A stretch of DNA of 64,000 nucleotides. Origin: Pseudomonadota bacterium (GTDB lineage Bacteria; Pseudomonadota; Gammaproteobacteria; Steroidobacterales; MnTg04). The notes under the pieces are model-generated. The model had not been told where the DNA came from. It saw only the letters and a list, made by a program, of their open reading frames with translations, and did no database searches. Below, piece after piece: positions 11,901 to 23,400 of the stretch (the stretch's first letter is position 1; every line of letters begins with the position of its first letter). Made by a program: the position numbers and the translations under genes. The stretch spans positions 1-64,000 of the forward strand of contig JACZVC010000005.1 in the NCBI GenBank assembly GCA_022572885.1. Reading direction: 5' to 3'.

Positions 11901-13040
11901 TTATACGGCATCGCGTTGCCTGGCGCTAAGTGGCGCGTGTTTCGCGGCGAGCGGCAGAATCGCATCGATGACCCCTCCGCCCAGACACCGTTCACCATCA
12001 TAAACCACCGCAAACTGGCCGGGCGTCACTGCCCTTTGGGGGTAATCGAAAAACAGCGAAAAGTTCCCCTGGGCATCCAGGGTGATCGTGCAGGGCTGGT
12101 CCTTTTGCCGGTATCGTGTCTTGGCGGCCAGATGGGCTCCGCTTTCAGGTTGTGTACCGATCCAATGACTGTCGATCGCTCGCAGACCACTGCTGTACAG
12201 CAGGGGATGATCGTGCCCCTGTACAACCATCAGCGTGTTGCGCTCCAGATTCTTGCCGGCGACATACCACGGCGACTCGGCGTGCCCCTTGCGACCGCCG
12301 ATCCCCAGCCCTTGTCTCTGACCCAGCGTGTAATACATCAGTCCATCGTGCCGGCCCAGTATTTCGCCGTCCGGGTCGCGAATATCGCCCGGGGTTGCCG
12401 GTAGGTAGTTTTCCAGAAAACTGCGGAAATGGCGTTCGCCGATAAAACAGATGCCGGTGCTGTCCTTTTTCCCAAAATTATCAAACCCCTGCTTCCGGGC
12501 GATGGATCGGACTTCCGCTTTCTGCATTTCTCCGATCGGAAACAACGCATCCTCGAGAGCTTTTGCAGAAACCGCATTCAGGAAGTAGCTCTGGTCCTTG
12601 TCCTGATCCAGTCCTTTTAACAAACTGACACCGGCAGCCGAGCACTCGACCCTGACATAGTGCCCGGTGGCTATATAGCGGGCCCCGAGACGCAAGGCGT
12701 ATTCACGAAAGACGCCGAATTTGATTTCGCGATTACACAGCACATCCGGGTTTGGCGTTCTTCCGGCTTGAATTTCTTCCAGGAAATAGGCGAACACGCG
12801 TTCGCGATATTCCTCTGCGAAATCGACCTTGTGCAATGGAATACCGAGTTCAGCGCATACCTGCCGGGCATCCTGATAATCCTGGGCAGACTGGCAATAG
12901 CCGTCCTCATCGTCTTCCCAGTTGTTCATGAACAGGCCGTGCACTTCGTAACCGGCCTCCAACAGCACAAATGCGGCAACCGATGAATCAACGCCACCGG
13001 ACATTCCGACTATTACTCGATCTCGCCTGTTGGCAGGCAT
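11901..13040 (-). CDS. mnmA: tRNA-specific 2-thiouridylase MnmA
   Basis: 379 residues. MnmA adds the 2-thio group to U34 of the Lys, Glu and Gln tRNAs. The PP-loop [13 protein letters not shown] lies at the N-terminus, and the two catalytic cysteines are in [12 protein letters not shown] and [12 protein letters not shown]. The C-terminal beta-barrel domain is complete. The gene is 81 bases downstream of nudJ on the same strand, the same nudJ-mnmA order as in E. coli. Confidence 0.95.
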   Translation of the reverse strand: MPANRRDRVIVGMSGGVDSSVAAFVLLEAGYEVHGLFMNNWEDDEDGYCQSAQDYQDARQVCAELGIPLHKVDFAEEYRERVFAYFLEEIQAGRTPNPDVLCNREIKFGVFREYALRLGARYIATGHYVRVECSAAGVSLLKGLDQDKDQSYFLNAVSAKALEDALFPIGEMQKAEVRSIARKQGFDNFGKKDSTGICFIGERHFRSFLENYLPATPGDIRDPDGEILGRHDGLMYYTLGQRQGLGIGGRKGHAESPWYVAGKNLERNTLMVVQGHDHPLLYSSGLRAIDSHWIGTQPESGAHLAAKTRYRQKDQPCTITLDAQGNFSLFFDYPQRAVTPGQFAVVYDGERCLGGGVIDAILPLAAKHAPLSARQRDAV

Positions 13041-13121
13041 AACTGTGTAACCCTGGACAGATTGGAAGAGACCGTATTATAAGCGCAATGCTTTTTTTTG
13101 ACCGCCTTGGCGATCTGCGCC

Positions 13122-13598
13122 TCAGGAAACCTGGTCGCGATTTTTACGAGTCAGCGGCAGATGACTGACCAGGTCCAGAGGAAATCGTTGCCCCGCGAGA
13201 TAGTCATCGATGCAACGCATTACCATGGGGCTGCGCAGTTGGCCGGAACGAGCAAGCAACTGCCCTCTATCCAACCAGACCGCACGAATTATTCCGCGGT
13301 CCAGATTTCGACCCGGAAGATGTTCAAGAACATCGCCGGTAAACGCAAAACGGATAAAAGTCTTTTGCTTTTCAGGATGGGTCCACTGATAAATACCGAT
13401 CAGAGCTTTCGGTTCGAAATTCCAGGCGGTTTCTTCCAGTGTTTCACGAATGGCTGCCTCGACCAGGCTCTCGCCGGGCTCGAGATGACCGGCGGGCTGA
13501 TTCAAGACCTTGCGGCCATCGGCGAACTCTTCGACCAACAAAAAACGGTCATCCTTCTGGATGACCGCGGCAACTGTTACATGAGTGATCCATGACAT
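13122..13598 (-). CDS. nudJ: NUDIX hydrolase, NudJ type
   Basis: 158 residues with a perfect Nudix box (GHLEPGESLVEAAIRETLEE) starting near residue 37. NudJ hydrolyses thiamine pyrimidine pyrophosphate and nucleoside di/triphosphates. Identification rests on length, the start MSWITHVTVAAVI, and its position next to mnmA, the arrangement known in enterobacteria. It is divergent from the Slam-like gene. Confidence 0.88.
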   Translation of the reverse strand: MSWITHVTVAAVIQKDDRFLLVEEFADGRKVLNQPAGHLEPGESLVEAAIRETLEETAWNFEPKALIGIYQWTHPEKQKTFIRFAFTGDVLEHLPGRNLDRGIIRAVWLDRGQLLARSGQLRSPMVMRCIDDYLAGQRFPLDLVSHLPLTRKNRDQVS

Positions 13599-13661
13599 TC
13601 GGGAAGTATACCGTCAGCGAAACCGGGCGGCTGAAAAATCCGTCAATTCCTTCGCGCAAAA

Positions 13662-13677
13662 TGTGAATTCCTTCACG
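13662..13677. promoter_or_regulatory. CRP-like binding site upstream of the Slam-like gene
   Basis: TGTGA-ATTCCT-TCACG, flanked by AAA on the left and TTT on the right. Over the 22-base E. coli CRP consensus, both half sites match except one base. It lies about 97 bases before the ATG at 13774 and about 64 bases upstream of the divergent nudJ start. Confidence 0.6.
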
Positions 13678-13716
13678 TTTGCCGCCTGTCGAATTGTCTA
13701 TCCTGCAAAACAACTG

Positions 13717-13734
13717 CGATGTTATGTAACATCG
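13717..13734. promoter_or_regulatory. Perfect 18-base palindrome in the Slam-like gene leader
   Basis: CGATGTTA-TG-TAACATCG reads identically on both strands, 39 bases before the start codon at 13774. Its position suits an operator for a dimeric repressor. No T-run follows, so it is not a terminator. The binding protein is unknown. Confidence 0.45.
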
Positions 13735-13773
13735 GGTCCAGGGAGCATTGGCAGCCAGGGAGGTTAATTCTGC

Positions 13774-15096
13774 ATGACATCCAATTGTAAACGGATTTTC
13801 AAATCGCTGATCCCCATACTGGCCCTGGTGTATACGGGCGTGGCCATGGCCTCCGACGACGGTCTGCGAAAAGCACAGCATATGCTGAATCTGGGGCAGC
13901 CTGCTCAGGCGCTTGCAATTCTTTCGCCCATGGAACCGCAACTGGCCGGTGACAGCCGGTTCGACTATCTGTTCGGTTTGGCGTTGCTTGAAACCGGTCA
14001 TACCGGAAAAGCGATTTTCGCCTTGCAACGCACTGTCGATAATGACCCGTCGTTTGCGGCGGCGCGCCTGGATCTCGCCCGCGCTTTTTTTGTGGAAGAG
14101 AATATGGTGGAAGCAAGATTTCATTTACTGATACTTCGCGATCAGAATCCGCCACCGGTAGCGCAGCGGGAAATCCGCAATCTACTGGCGCGAATCGACA
14201 GCAGAAACAGGCCGGGGGAAAATCGCTATCAAGCTTACACCGAGTTTGCCGCGGGCTTTGACAGCAACGCCAATGGCGCAACGGACACCAGCAGCTTTCT
14301 CGGATTCGTGCTGGATCCGGAAAGCAGGGAAACCGACAGCCCCTATGCGTCCTATGCGATTGGCGGCGAGATTCAACGGCCTTTCGAAAAAGGGTTGATC
14401 TGGAGCACACGGGCGGATCTGGGGCAAAGAAATTATCCCGATGCTTCCTTTGTAAATACCACCCTGGGCAGTATTCGCTCACGCATCAGAAAGCTTGGCG
14501 ACACGACACAGTACTCCGGTGGCCTGATGGCTTACCGGCTGGATACCGACAGCAAGCTAAACAGCCAGGGCATCGGTCTGGCAGGGGATTACCAGCGCAA
14601 ACTGAACAGCAAAACCTATTTTTCTCTGCTGGGAAAACTGACCATGATCCGGTATGCGGACAATCAGGACATTCGGGATGTCGATCAGTTCCTGATCGGG
14701 TCAACGATCAGTCGGGTTTTTGGCGCTTCCGGGTTGGGCAATGCGAGTGCAACATTGTTGCTTGGCCGCGACGATGCCCGGTTGCCGAGCTCGAAATACA
14801 GCCGCTACATTACCGGCCTGCAGGTGTTTGTTGGCTGGAATTTCAATAGCAAAGTCCGCTTCCAGACGATGGCGGGCATAAGCCGGTCTGAATATGATGA
14901 AGTATTTTTCCCGCAACAGATCAATCAGGACCGCCGGGACACGCTGAGCCAAATCACGCTACGCATAACCTGGAAGATCAATCGGCACTGGTTGTTAAAT
15001 TACAGTTATGCGCACCAGAAAAATAACTCCAATGTCGAAATATTCGGCTTCGATCGAGACGTCGCCGGTCTGTCACTGAGACGAATCTGGCGCTAA
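13774..15096 (+). CDS. Slam-like outer-membrane protein (TPR plus barrel, DUF560)
   Basis: 440 residues. A signal peptide (MTSNCKRIFKSLIPILALVY... cleaved near VAMASDD) is followed by a TPR region at about 28-150, with repeat-like FDYLFGLALLETGHTGKAI and AAARLDLARAFF. The remaining 280 residues are amphipathic beta strands rich in Tyr/Arg/Ser ending in LSLRRIWR, as expected for an outer-membrane barrel. This is the architecture of surface lipoprotein assembly modulators (Slam, type XI secretion). AGGAGG-like GGGAGG precedes the ATG. The FecR-barrel and lipoprotein genes downstream are plausible cargo. An unrelated TPR-porin is the alternative. Confidence 0.75.
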   Translation: MTSNCKRIFKSLIPILALVYTGVAMASDDGLRKAQHMLNLGQPAQALAILSPMEPQLAGDSRFDYLFGLALLETGHTGKAIFALQRTVDNDPSFAAARLDLARAFFVEENMVEARFHLLILRDQNPPPVAQREIRNLLARIDSRNRPGENRYQAYTEFAAGFDSNANGATDTSSFLGFVLDPESRETDSPYASYAIGGEIQRPFEKGLIWSTRADLGQRNYPDASFVNTTLGSIRSRIRKLGDTTQYSGGLMAYRLDTDSKLNSQGIGLAGDYQRKLNSKTYFSLLGKLTMIRYADNQDIRDVDQFLIGSTISRVFGASGLGNASATLLLGRDDARLPSSKYSRYITGLQVFVGWNFNSKVRFQTMAGISRSEYDEVFFPQQINQDRRDTLSQITLRITWKINRHWLLNYSYAHQKNNSNVEIFGFDRDVAGLSLRRIWR

Positions 15097-15121
15097 AAAA
15101 CAGACCATTCCCGATCGGGAC

Positions 15122-15151
15122 CGCAAAGTGTGACGTGGGTCTCACTTTGCG
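15122..15151. promoter_or_regulatory. Inverted repeat with an embedded CRP-like site
   Basis: CGCAAAGTG at 15122-15130 pairs with CACTTTGCG at 15143-15151. Inside it, TGTGA-CGTGGG-TCTCA (15129-15144) is a one-mismatch CRP-type site. The stem could instead be a terminator of the Slam-like gene, but no T-run follows. It lies 141 bases upstream of the FecR gene. Confidence 0.4.
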
Positions 15152-15191
15152 CGCGCTCTATTGAACATATTTTTGGGAAGGTCTTACCAAG

Positions 15192-15207
15192 TGTGAAGCC
15201 GTTCACA
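15192..15207. promoter_or_regulatory. CRP-like binding site upstream of the FecR gene
   Basis: TGTGA-AGCCGT-TCACA has both five-base half sites perfect with the correct six-base spacer. It ends 77 bases before the ATG at 15285, compatible with class I/II activation. Confidence 0.6.
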
Positions 15208-15284
15208 GCGATTTTTCAGGAAATACCCTAATTTAGGCTTGCCGGAAATATTGGCCAAAACCAAGCGGGAAGGCAGGTACGACC

Positions 15285-16811
15285 ATGAATATACGATTCG
15301 CAGTAACCAAGGGGCTTCTCCTGACAGCCATGCTGATAATGCCGATGATTGCTTCGGCAGAGGCGGGGAAGGTTACGTTTGTTTTCGGACAGGCCTGGCT
15401 GGATAGTGCGGACGGGACACGCCAGGAAGTGGTCAAAGGCATGAGCTTCGAAAATGGAGATCATTTCAGCACCGCTGCAACCGGGCGAGTGCAGTTGCGG
15501 ATGGCGGATGGCGGACTAATCGCCCTGAGGCCGTCGACCGAGTTCGTGATCGAAGAATTTTCCTATGCCGGTTCGGATGCCGGCACTGCTGACAGCCAGG
15601 ATCGAAGTTTTTTTAGCCTGGTGAAAGGTGGATTTCGATCCATAACCGGCGCCGTCGGGAAAAAAGACAAGAGCGCATATCGCGTGCGTACCCCGGTCGC
15701 CACCATCGGTATACGCGGAACTGATTATGACGCGGTCTATTGTGAGGCTGCGTGTGAGCCAGGAGACACCGGCCTTTATGTAGGCGTAACGGAAGGCGGC
15801 GTCATTTTGACCAATGCGGCGGGGTCGCTTGAGCTTGGTCCTGGCCAGTATGGTTATGTTGCGGATGAGGACAGCGCACCGGAGATGTCTGCCGATGGCG
15901 TGGATGTGCTCGCCGCAGGCATTGCTTGGATCGGTGAGAACGAAGAATCCGACGCAGAGGTACAGGTTGTGGTTACCGGCACCGATGGCAGCGGTCAGCC
16001 AACCAGCCTGACTGAAGGCAACGATGTCCAGGCGTCCCAGCCAGGACAGGTAGGATTTGCGGCCGGTCCACTGGCGACAGTCGATCAGTTTAGCGGCGTT
16101 TCCTCCGGTCCCAGTGCATCGGTCCTAATGACCGGCAATGGTGACCTGGTCAAGTTTGGCGGACCCATCCCGACAGATTCTCAAGGCAATACCAGCGATG
16201 TTATCTACAGCGTTGGCAGTGCCGAAATTCTCGACCGCGGCGAGGACGCCGCATCGGGTATTCGGTGGGGCCGCTGGGCCAACGGATCGATTTCGGTTAT
16301 GGACAGCACCGGTGCCAGTACCGATCACGATCTCGGAAATTCGAGCCTGCACTGGGTAACCGGGTCGGTCGGCCAGCCGACGCCTGTGTTACCGACCACC
16401 GGCTCGGCCAATTTTACGCTGGTCGGCAATACCAACCCGACCGATAACGCGGGCAATGTGGGTACCCTGGGCTCCGCGAGCCTGAGCGCCGATTTTGATC
16501 GGCAGACGGTCGATGCGGATGTCTCGCTGTCTATGGATGCCAATAATGAAATCTGGAATGCATCGGCGACCGATATTGCGATTGACAACGCGGACGCGAC
16601 ATTCGGTGGATCATTCGATGACGTCACCGTTACCGACACCACGGATGGCTCTGTCAGCCAGGGTGACGGAAGCCTTAGCGGATTCTTCACCGGCGATGAA
16701 AATGGCAACATCTCAGGTGCGGGTTTCGGCTATTCACTGGAAGACGGTATGGGAACGTCGGTAACTGGCGCTGTGGCATTCGATGCCGATGAACCACCCG
16801 GCGGCGAATAA
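15285..16811 (+). CDS. FecR-domain secreted protein with C-terminal TbpB-like barrel
   Basis: 508 residues. A signal peptide (MNIRFAVTKGLLLTAMLIMP..., cleavage near ASAEAG) lacks a lipobox Cys. Residues of about 30-150 are a FecR domain (VQLRMADGGLIALRPST, then YRVRTPVATIGIRGTDY). After an acidic Ser/Thr/Gly-rich linker, the last 150 residues show repeated beta strands and the pattern GSLSGFFTGD...GFGYSLEDG...VTGAVAF, which resembles the small C-terminal barrel of TbpB-type lipoproteins and Slam/type XI cargo. No FecI sigma factor or TonB receptor is adjacent, so a FecR signalling role is unlikely. A strong terminator follows. Confidence 0.75.
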   Translation: MNIRFAVTKGLLLTAMLIMPMIASAEAGKVTFVFGQAWLDSADGTRQEVVKGMSFENGDHFSTAATGRVQLRMADGGLIALRPSTEFVIEEFSYAGSDAGTADSQDRSFFSLVKGGFRSITGAVGKKDKSAYRVRTPVATIGIRGTDYDAVYCEAACEPGDTGLYVGVTEGGVILTNAAGSLELGPGQYGYVADEDSAPEMSADGVDVLAAGIAWIGENEESDAEVQVVVTGTDGSGQPTSLTEGNDVQASQPGQVGFAAGPLATVDQFSGVSSGPSASVLMTGNGDLVKFGGPIPTDSQGNTSDVIYSVGSAEILDRGEDAASGIRWGRWANGSISVMDSTGASTDHDLGNSSLHWVTGSVGQPTPVLPTTGSANFTLVGNTNPTDNAGNVGTLGSASLSADFDRQTVDADVSLSMDANNEIWNASATDIAIDNADATFGGSFDDVTVTDTTDGSVSQGDGSLSGFFTGDENGNISGAGFGYSLEDGMGTSVTGAVAFDADEPPGGE

Positions 16812-16835
16812 ACAAGTTCGCGATAACGAAACCAA

Positions 16836-16875
16836 CAGGCGGCCATGACCAATAGTCCGGCCGCCTGATTTTTTT
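16836..16875 (+). terminator. Rho-independent terminator after the FecR gene
   Basis: CAGGCGGCC (16836-16844) pairs perfectly with GGCCGCCTG (16859-16867) over a 14-base loop, followed by A and seven Ts. It closes transcription from the FecR gene, so the lipoprotein gene at 16956 needs its own promoter. Confidence 0.9.
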
Positions 16876-16892
16876 GGCTGTGGTTTGTGTGA

Positions 16893-16908
16893 TGTGAGAC
16901 ACGTCATA
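16893..16908. promoter_or_regulatory. CRP-like binding site upstream of the lipoprotein gene
   Basis: TGTGA-GACACG-TCATA followed by TTT; one mismatch in the right half site compared with TCACA. It lies 47 bases before the ATG at 16956 and just after the preceding terminator. Confidence 0.45.
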
Positions 16909-16955
16909 TTTGAGCCAATAAGGACAAACTGCCGAAGCAGTTAGGACCGTGACCG

Positions 16956-19274
16956 ATGATGCAGCTACCGCATTCGACAATATTGCGCGCAGGCCTGGCC
17001 GGCCTTCTGCTGGCGATAGCCGGATGCGGTGGCGGTGAAGACAACGCCGGCAGCGTGACGGTCGAGAGCCTTGCGGTGCTAAGCATCGAAGGCGTGGCAT
17101 CCAAGGGGCCGCTGGCGGATGCGAACATCGATCTTTGGCCTGTCGATGCCGCGGGTGAACCGAGCGGCTCAGGTCCTTTACTAAGCACGGTCACCGACGG
17201 CACGGGTCACTGGTTCGCCACCCTCGATTCAAATGCGCAATTGTTGATAGCCACGAGCCGCGGCGGCAGCTACCTCGATGAATCCGATTCGACGCCGGAC
17301 CCGGCGCTAAAACGGGTCGTTCAACTGGCTGCCAGCGATGAATTGCAAGGCCTGGTATTGTCGGGGAGTTCCACGGCTGCGATCAACATGATCAGCCAGG
17401 CCATGCTGACGAGAGCCCGGGTCCGCACGGGTCCGGTCAGTTTCCCGGTCGCGGTCGATGAAGTCCGCAGCGAAGCGATTCAGGTTTTCGGGTTTGACAT
17501 TTTTACAGTTCTGCCGCAAGACCCGATCGCACCGGATCCGGTTTCACCGGAAGTGCAAAGACAATACGCCCTGTTGCTCGGCGGGCTCGCCAATGTCCTG
17601 AATGATATCGCCGTCAGAAACGGGATACCGGTTCCAACGTTCAGCATGGTTGAGGCAGTCAGCCAGGATTTGTCCGATTGTTTAATAAACGGCCGGGACT
17701 CGGCTGGCACCGTCTTTTTTTTCCTGAACGGCAGCTTTGTCGCCCTACCGAGCGACCTCGATCTGAACAGTCAGGTCATCAGGTTCCGCAACAACAACTT
17801 CGTGGTGTTTTCCGATACCGCGGTGCCGGTGGTTGACCCGACTGCGTGCTCCGCCATGCCACCGTCGGGTGACACCATCGCCCCGGTGTTTTTACAAGTA
17901 CCGCCACCTTTTATCGTCGCCGCAAGCGATGCGAATGGAACCCTGTCGTCGGACCCGGCTATTGCGGGAACGCTTTCCCTGGTCCAAGCGACCGATGACA
18001 GCGGTGATCCGGTGCGGATTATTCACGATGCGCCACCTATTTTCGCGCTCGGTGAAACCCTGGTCACCTTTATCGCTACCGACAGTTCCGGAAATACATC
18101 GCTGGCTACCACGCGGGTCACGGTGCAGGACCAGATGGCGCCAACCATACAAGCGCCCGCGGATATTACCCAGGTACGGAGCGGGGCGCTGACCGTGGTC
18201 AGCCTGGGACCAGCGGTGGTGGCGGACAACGTGACCACCGTAGGCCTGCTGGTCGTTGGCAACGACGCACCCGCCGCGGGCTTTCCCGTTGGCATACATA
18301 CGGTGATCTGGACGGTCCGGGACGAGGCCGGCCTGATTAGCACGGCCAGCCAGTTGCTGACGATTACCACGCCGAATGCGCCGCAATTGTTGCAAGCGGT
18401 GCCGGATTCAACAGCGATCGAGGGCCAGTTCTTTGCGATGGATCTGGCGGTCTTTTTTGGCGATAGCGATGGAGACGTGCTTTCGTTCGCCCTGCTTGGC
18501 TTGCCCGCAGGGAGCGGTCTGTTCTTTGACCCGGCCAGCGGGTTACTCAGCGGGTCGCCATCCGATGCCGATGCCAAGTCCGGGCCGCTCAATCTGACTG
18601 TCTGGGCCAGCGACCTTGCCGAGTCAGTCAGCGACAGCTTCGTATTGTCGATAACGGACGTCAATAACCCGCCGACATTTGGCGTTGCAGACTTATTGCT
18701 GGCGGAAGATTTCGCCGGTACCGCAGTCCTTGCCGTGGTTCCTGGCCCGGTGACCGCGGACGAGTCCGGACAGAGTGTCAGTTACGGCATCAACCCCGAT
18801 CCGGCTCTGATTGGCTTTGCAAATCTGGTTTTCGATTCTGCCAGCGGTACGCTGAGCGCGGTCGCCGTGGCAAACATGAATGGCAGCCAGATTTTTACTA
18901 TTACGGCTGACGATGGCCAGGTAATAAACAACACCTGGCAACAGAATTTTCTTTTTGCGGTATCGGCAATAAACGACGCGCCCGTTTTCAGTATTCCCGG
19001 TGATGTTGTATTGCCATTGAATTTCCCCGGTATCGTCAATTTCGATGTCACGCCCGCCGCGGTTAGCCCGGATGAAGCGGGGCAGACGGTTAGCTACACG
19101 ATCAGTCCGCCGATAGATTTCGCCGCTATCAACATCGATCCGAACACAGGTCAGGTCACGATTACGCGCCTGCCGGATCTGTTTGGCAGCCAGTTGATGA
19201 TCATCACCGCATTTGATGGCGGTGCTGAGAACCCCAGCCACAGTGAAGGATTTGTGCTGACAGTCGGCCCCTGA
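16956..19274 (+). CDS. Large lipoprotein with HYR and Ig/cadherin-like domains
   Basis: 772 residues. The N-terminus ends in the lipobox LAIAGC (Cys24), so it is lipidated. An N-terminal all-beta region (about 45-110) starts with the IEGVASKGPLADANIDLWP pattern seen in carboxypeptidase-regulatory-like domains. Two HYR-type segments follow (about 310-470), then a He_PIG/cadherin-like Ig domain (about 470-570, ending SITDVNNPP) and two more repeats with the related phrases TADESGQSVSY and SPDEAGQTVSY. Such proteins are surface adhesins or matrix components. It follows the Slam-like and FecR genes and could be displayed by the same machinery, although transport through Slam is unproven. Confidence 0.8.
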   Translation: MMQLPHSTILRAGLAGLLLAIAGCGGGEDNAGSVTVESLAVLSIEGVASKGPLADANIDLWPVDAAGEPSGSGPLLSTVTDGTGHWFATLDSNAQLLIATSRGGSYLDESDSTPDPALKRVVQLAASDELQGLVLSGSSTAAINMISQAMLTRARVRTGPVSFPVAVDEVRSEAIQVFGFDIFTVLPQDPIAPDPVSPEVQRQYALLLGGLANVLNDIAVRNGIPVPTFSMVEAVSQDLSDCLINGRDSAGTVFFFLNGSFVALPSDLDLNSQVIRFRNNNFVVFSDTAVPVVDPTACSAMPPSGDTIAPVFLQVPPPFIVAASDANGTLSSDPAIAGTLSLVQATDDSGDPVRIIHDAPPIFALGETLVTFIATDSSGNTSLATTRVTVQDQMAPTIQAPADITQVRSGALTVVSLGPAVVADNVTTVGLLVVGNDAPAAGFPVGIHTVIWTVRDEAGLISTASQLLTITTPNAPQLLQAVPDSTAIEGQFFAMDLAVFFGDSDGDVLSFALLGLPAGSGLFFDPASGLLSGSPSDADAKSGPLNLTVWASDLAESVSDSFVLSITDVNNPPTFGVADLLLAEDFAGTAVLAVVPGPVTADESGQSVSYGINPDPALIGFANLVFDSASGTLSAVAVANMNGSQIFTITADDGQVINNTWQQNFLFAVSAINDAPVFSIPGDVVLPLNFPGIVNFDVTPAAVSPDEAGQTVSYTISPPIDFAAINIDPNTGQVTITRLPDLFGSQLMIITAFDGGAENPSHSEGFVLTVGP

Positions 19275-19316
19275 CCTGGCCCGGATTATTCATCAACAAG
19301 ACAGGGTAGAGCGATT

Positions 19317-19805
19317 TTACAATCTTATTTCACGTAGCTCGGGGGTTTCGCTGGCATTTTCCCAGACGCTATCGAAGGTTTCCAGCCATTCCTTAATGCG
19401 AATCGGATCGGCGGTAATCAGCTGGCCATCCCAGCGTTCGAATGAAGGCCGATAGATCATCGAGTGCCGGTCACAGATGATAAGCGATGCAGTCAGGCTG
19501 GTGTCCCGCGGCGCTGCACGCATTTCAAAGTTGCTGCTCAGCTGTCGGGCCAGGGCAAGAAATCTTGGCCCATTGACGACTGCCTGGCGCGGTTGCCGGA
19601 TAAGAATCCTGATCAGCAAGCGTCTTCTTTGCAAAATTTTCTGGCGCAGAGATTCGGTCAGGGCGGCGTCATTGAACAATGCCGGATTCAGCCGGCAGCT
19701 CACAATATTCAATGCCGTCGTCGAAGCCAGTATCAGCTCCTCAAATGCAGCCGTAGCCTGGTCCCGGGTCTGGATTATCGCCGGCAGATTACTTTCGCCA
19801 GGCAT
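19317..19805 (-). CDS. Hypothetical protein, DUF7931/PLD-like
   Basis: 162 residues, no signal or membrane segment. The pattern ALNIVSCRLNPALFND, then RRRLLIRILIRQ, and a late LIICDRHSMIYRPSFERWDG resembles one half of a phospholipase D-like fold, but the HKD motif is absent, so no phosphodiesterase activity is claimed. Its start lies nine bases downstream of purB, suggesting one transcript with it. Confidence 0.6.
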   Translation of the reverse strand: MPGESNLPAIIQTRDQATAAFEELILASTTALNIVSCRLNPALFNDAALTESLRQKILQRRRLLIRILIRQPRQAVVNGPRFLALARQLSSNFEMRAAPRDTSLTASLIICDRHSMIYRPSFERWDGQLITADPIRIKEWLETFDSVWENASETPELREIRL

Positions 19806-19814
19806 TTTTAGCGA

Positions 19815-22694
<2,880 letters not shown>

Positions 22695-22782
22695 CCTGCC
22701 CAGCAATCGGCATATCAATGCCTCGACTTTCAATTACTTGCCCGCCGGCAGCCATGGCACTGGCGAAATATGTGCGCCGCTA

Positions 22783-23400
22783 ATGCGCGAGCGCATTCTG
22801 GCAGTCCTGAAAAATACCGCACCGGCATCCGACCCGGTCGAAGCCGCCTTGGCGGGCGACTTGCCGGAGCGCGCGCGCAAACTGATAAGGCCGGAAACCC
22901 TGGTTCCCGCCGCCGTCCTGATACCGTTGGTCGGAGCAACGGATACCGAGGTCATACTGACCCGCAGAGCGGGCCATCTGAAACACCACGCAGGGCAGAT
23001 CAGTTTTCCCGGTGGCAGGTTGGAAAAGCAGGATGCAGGGCCGCTTGCCGCGGCGTTAAGAGAGGCCGAGGAAGAAATAGGTCTGGATCCAGCCTGTGTC
23101 GAAATCGCCGGCTATCTCGCACCCTATATCACGATCACCGGTTTTGTCGTGACGCCGGTGGTCGGTTTCCTGCGTAGCGGGTACACGGTAGCGGCGGACC
23201 AAGTGGAAGTCGACGAGGTTTTCAAGGTGCCGATGGCTTTTTTGTTGAATCCGGATAACTGGGTCAGGCGAAATCGCGAGTTCATGGGCGTGCCAGTGAC
23301 TTACCATGAGATTCCCTGGCAGGACCGGAATATCTGGGGCGCCACCGCCGCGATGTTGATCGCTTTCTCTAAATTATTAAGTAAAAACAACATTTTATGA
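22783..23400 (+). CDS. NUDIX hydrolase, CoA pyrophosphatase type
   Basis: 205 residues from the ATG at 22783; the frame is open back to a GTG at 22678 inside fumC, but those residues do not look like the family. The Nudix box includes GGRLEKQD...ALREAEEEIGL, with the extended spacing and upstream PAAVLIPLV characteristic of the NudL/PCD1-like CoA pyrophosphatases. It probably hydrolyses CoA or acyl-CoA to phosphopantetheine and 3',5'-ADP. It overlaps mazG by four bases (ATGA), pairing two nucleotide-cleaning enzymes. Confidence 0.85.
   Translation: MRERILAVLKNTAPASDPVEAALAGDLPERARKLIRPETLVPAAVLIPLVGATDTEVILTRRAGHLKHHAGQISFPGGRLEKQDAGPLAAALREAEEEIGLDPACVEIAGYLAPYITITGFVVTPVVGFLRSGYTVAADQVEVDEVFKVPMAFLLNPDNWVRRNREFMGVPVTYHEIPWQDRNIWGATAAMLIAFSKLLSKNNIL

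Noticed and set aside
15285-16811. FecR as anti-sigma regulator of an iron-uptake system
   Set aside because: The FecR domain is exported and there is no FecI sigma factor or TonB receptor nearby; the C-terminus is barrel-like.
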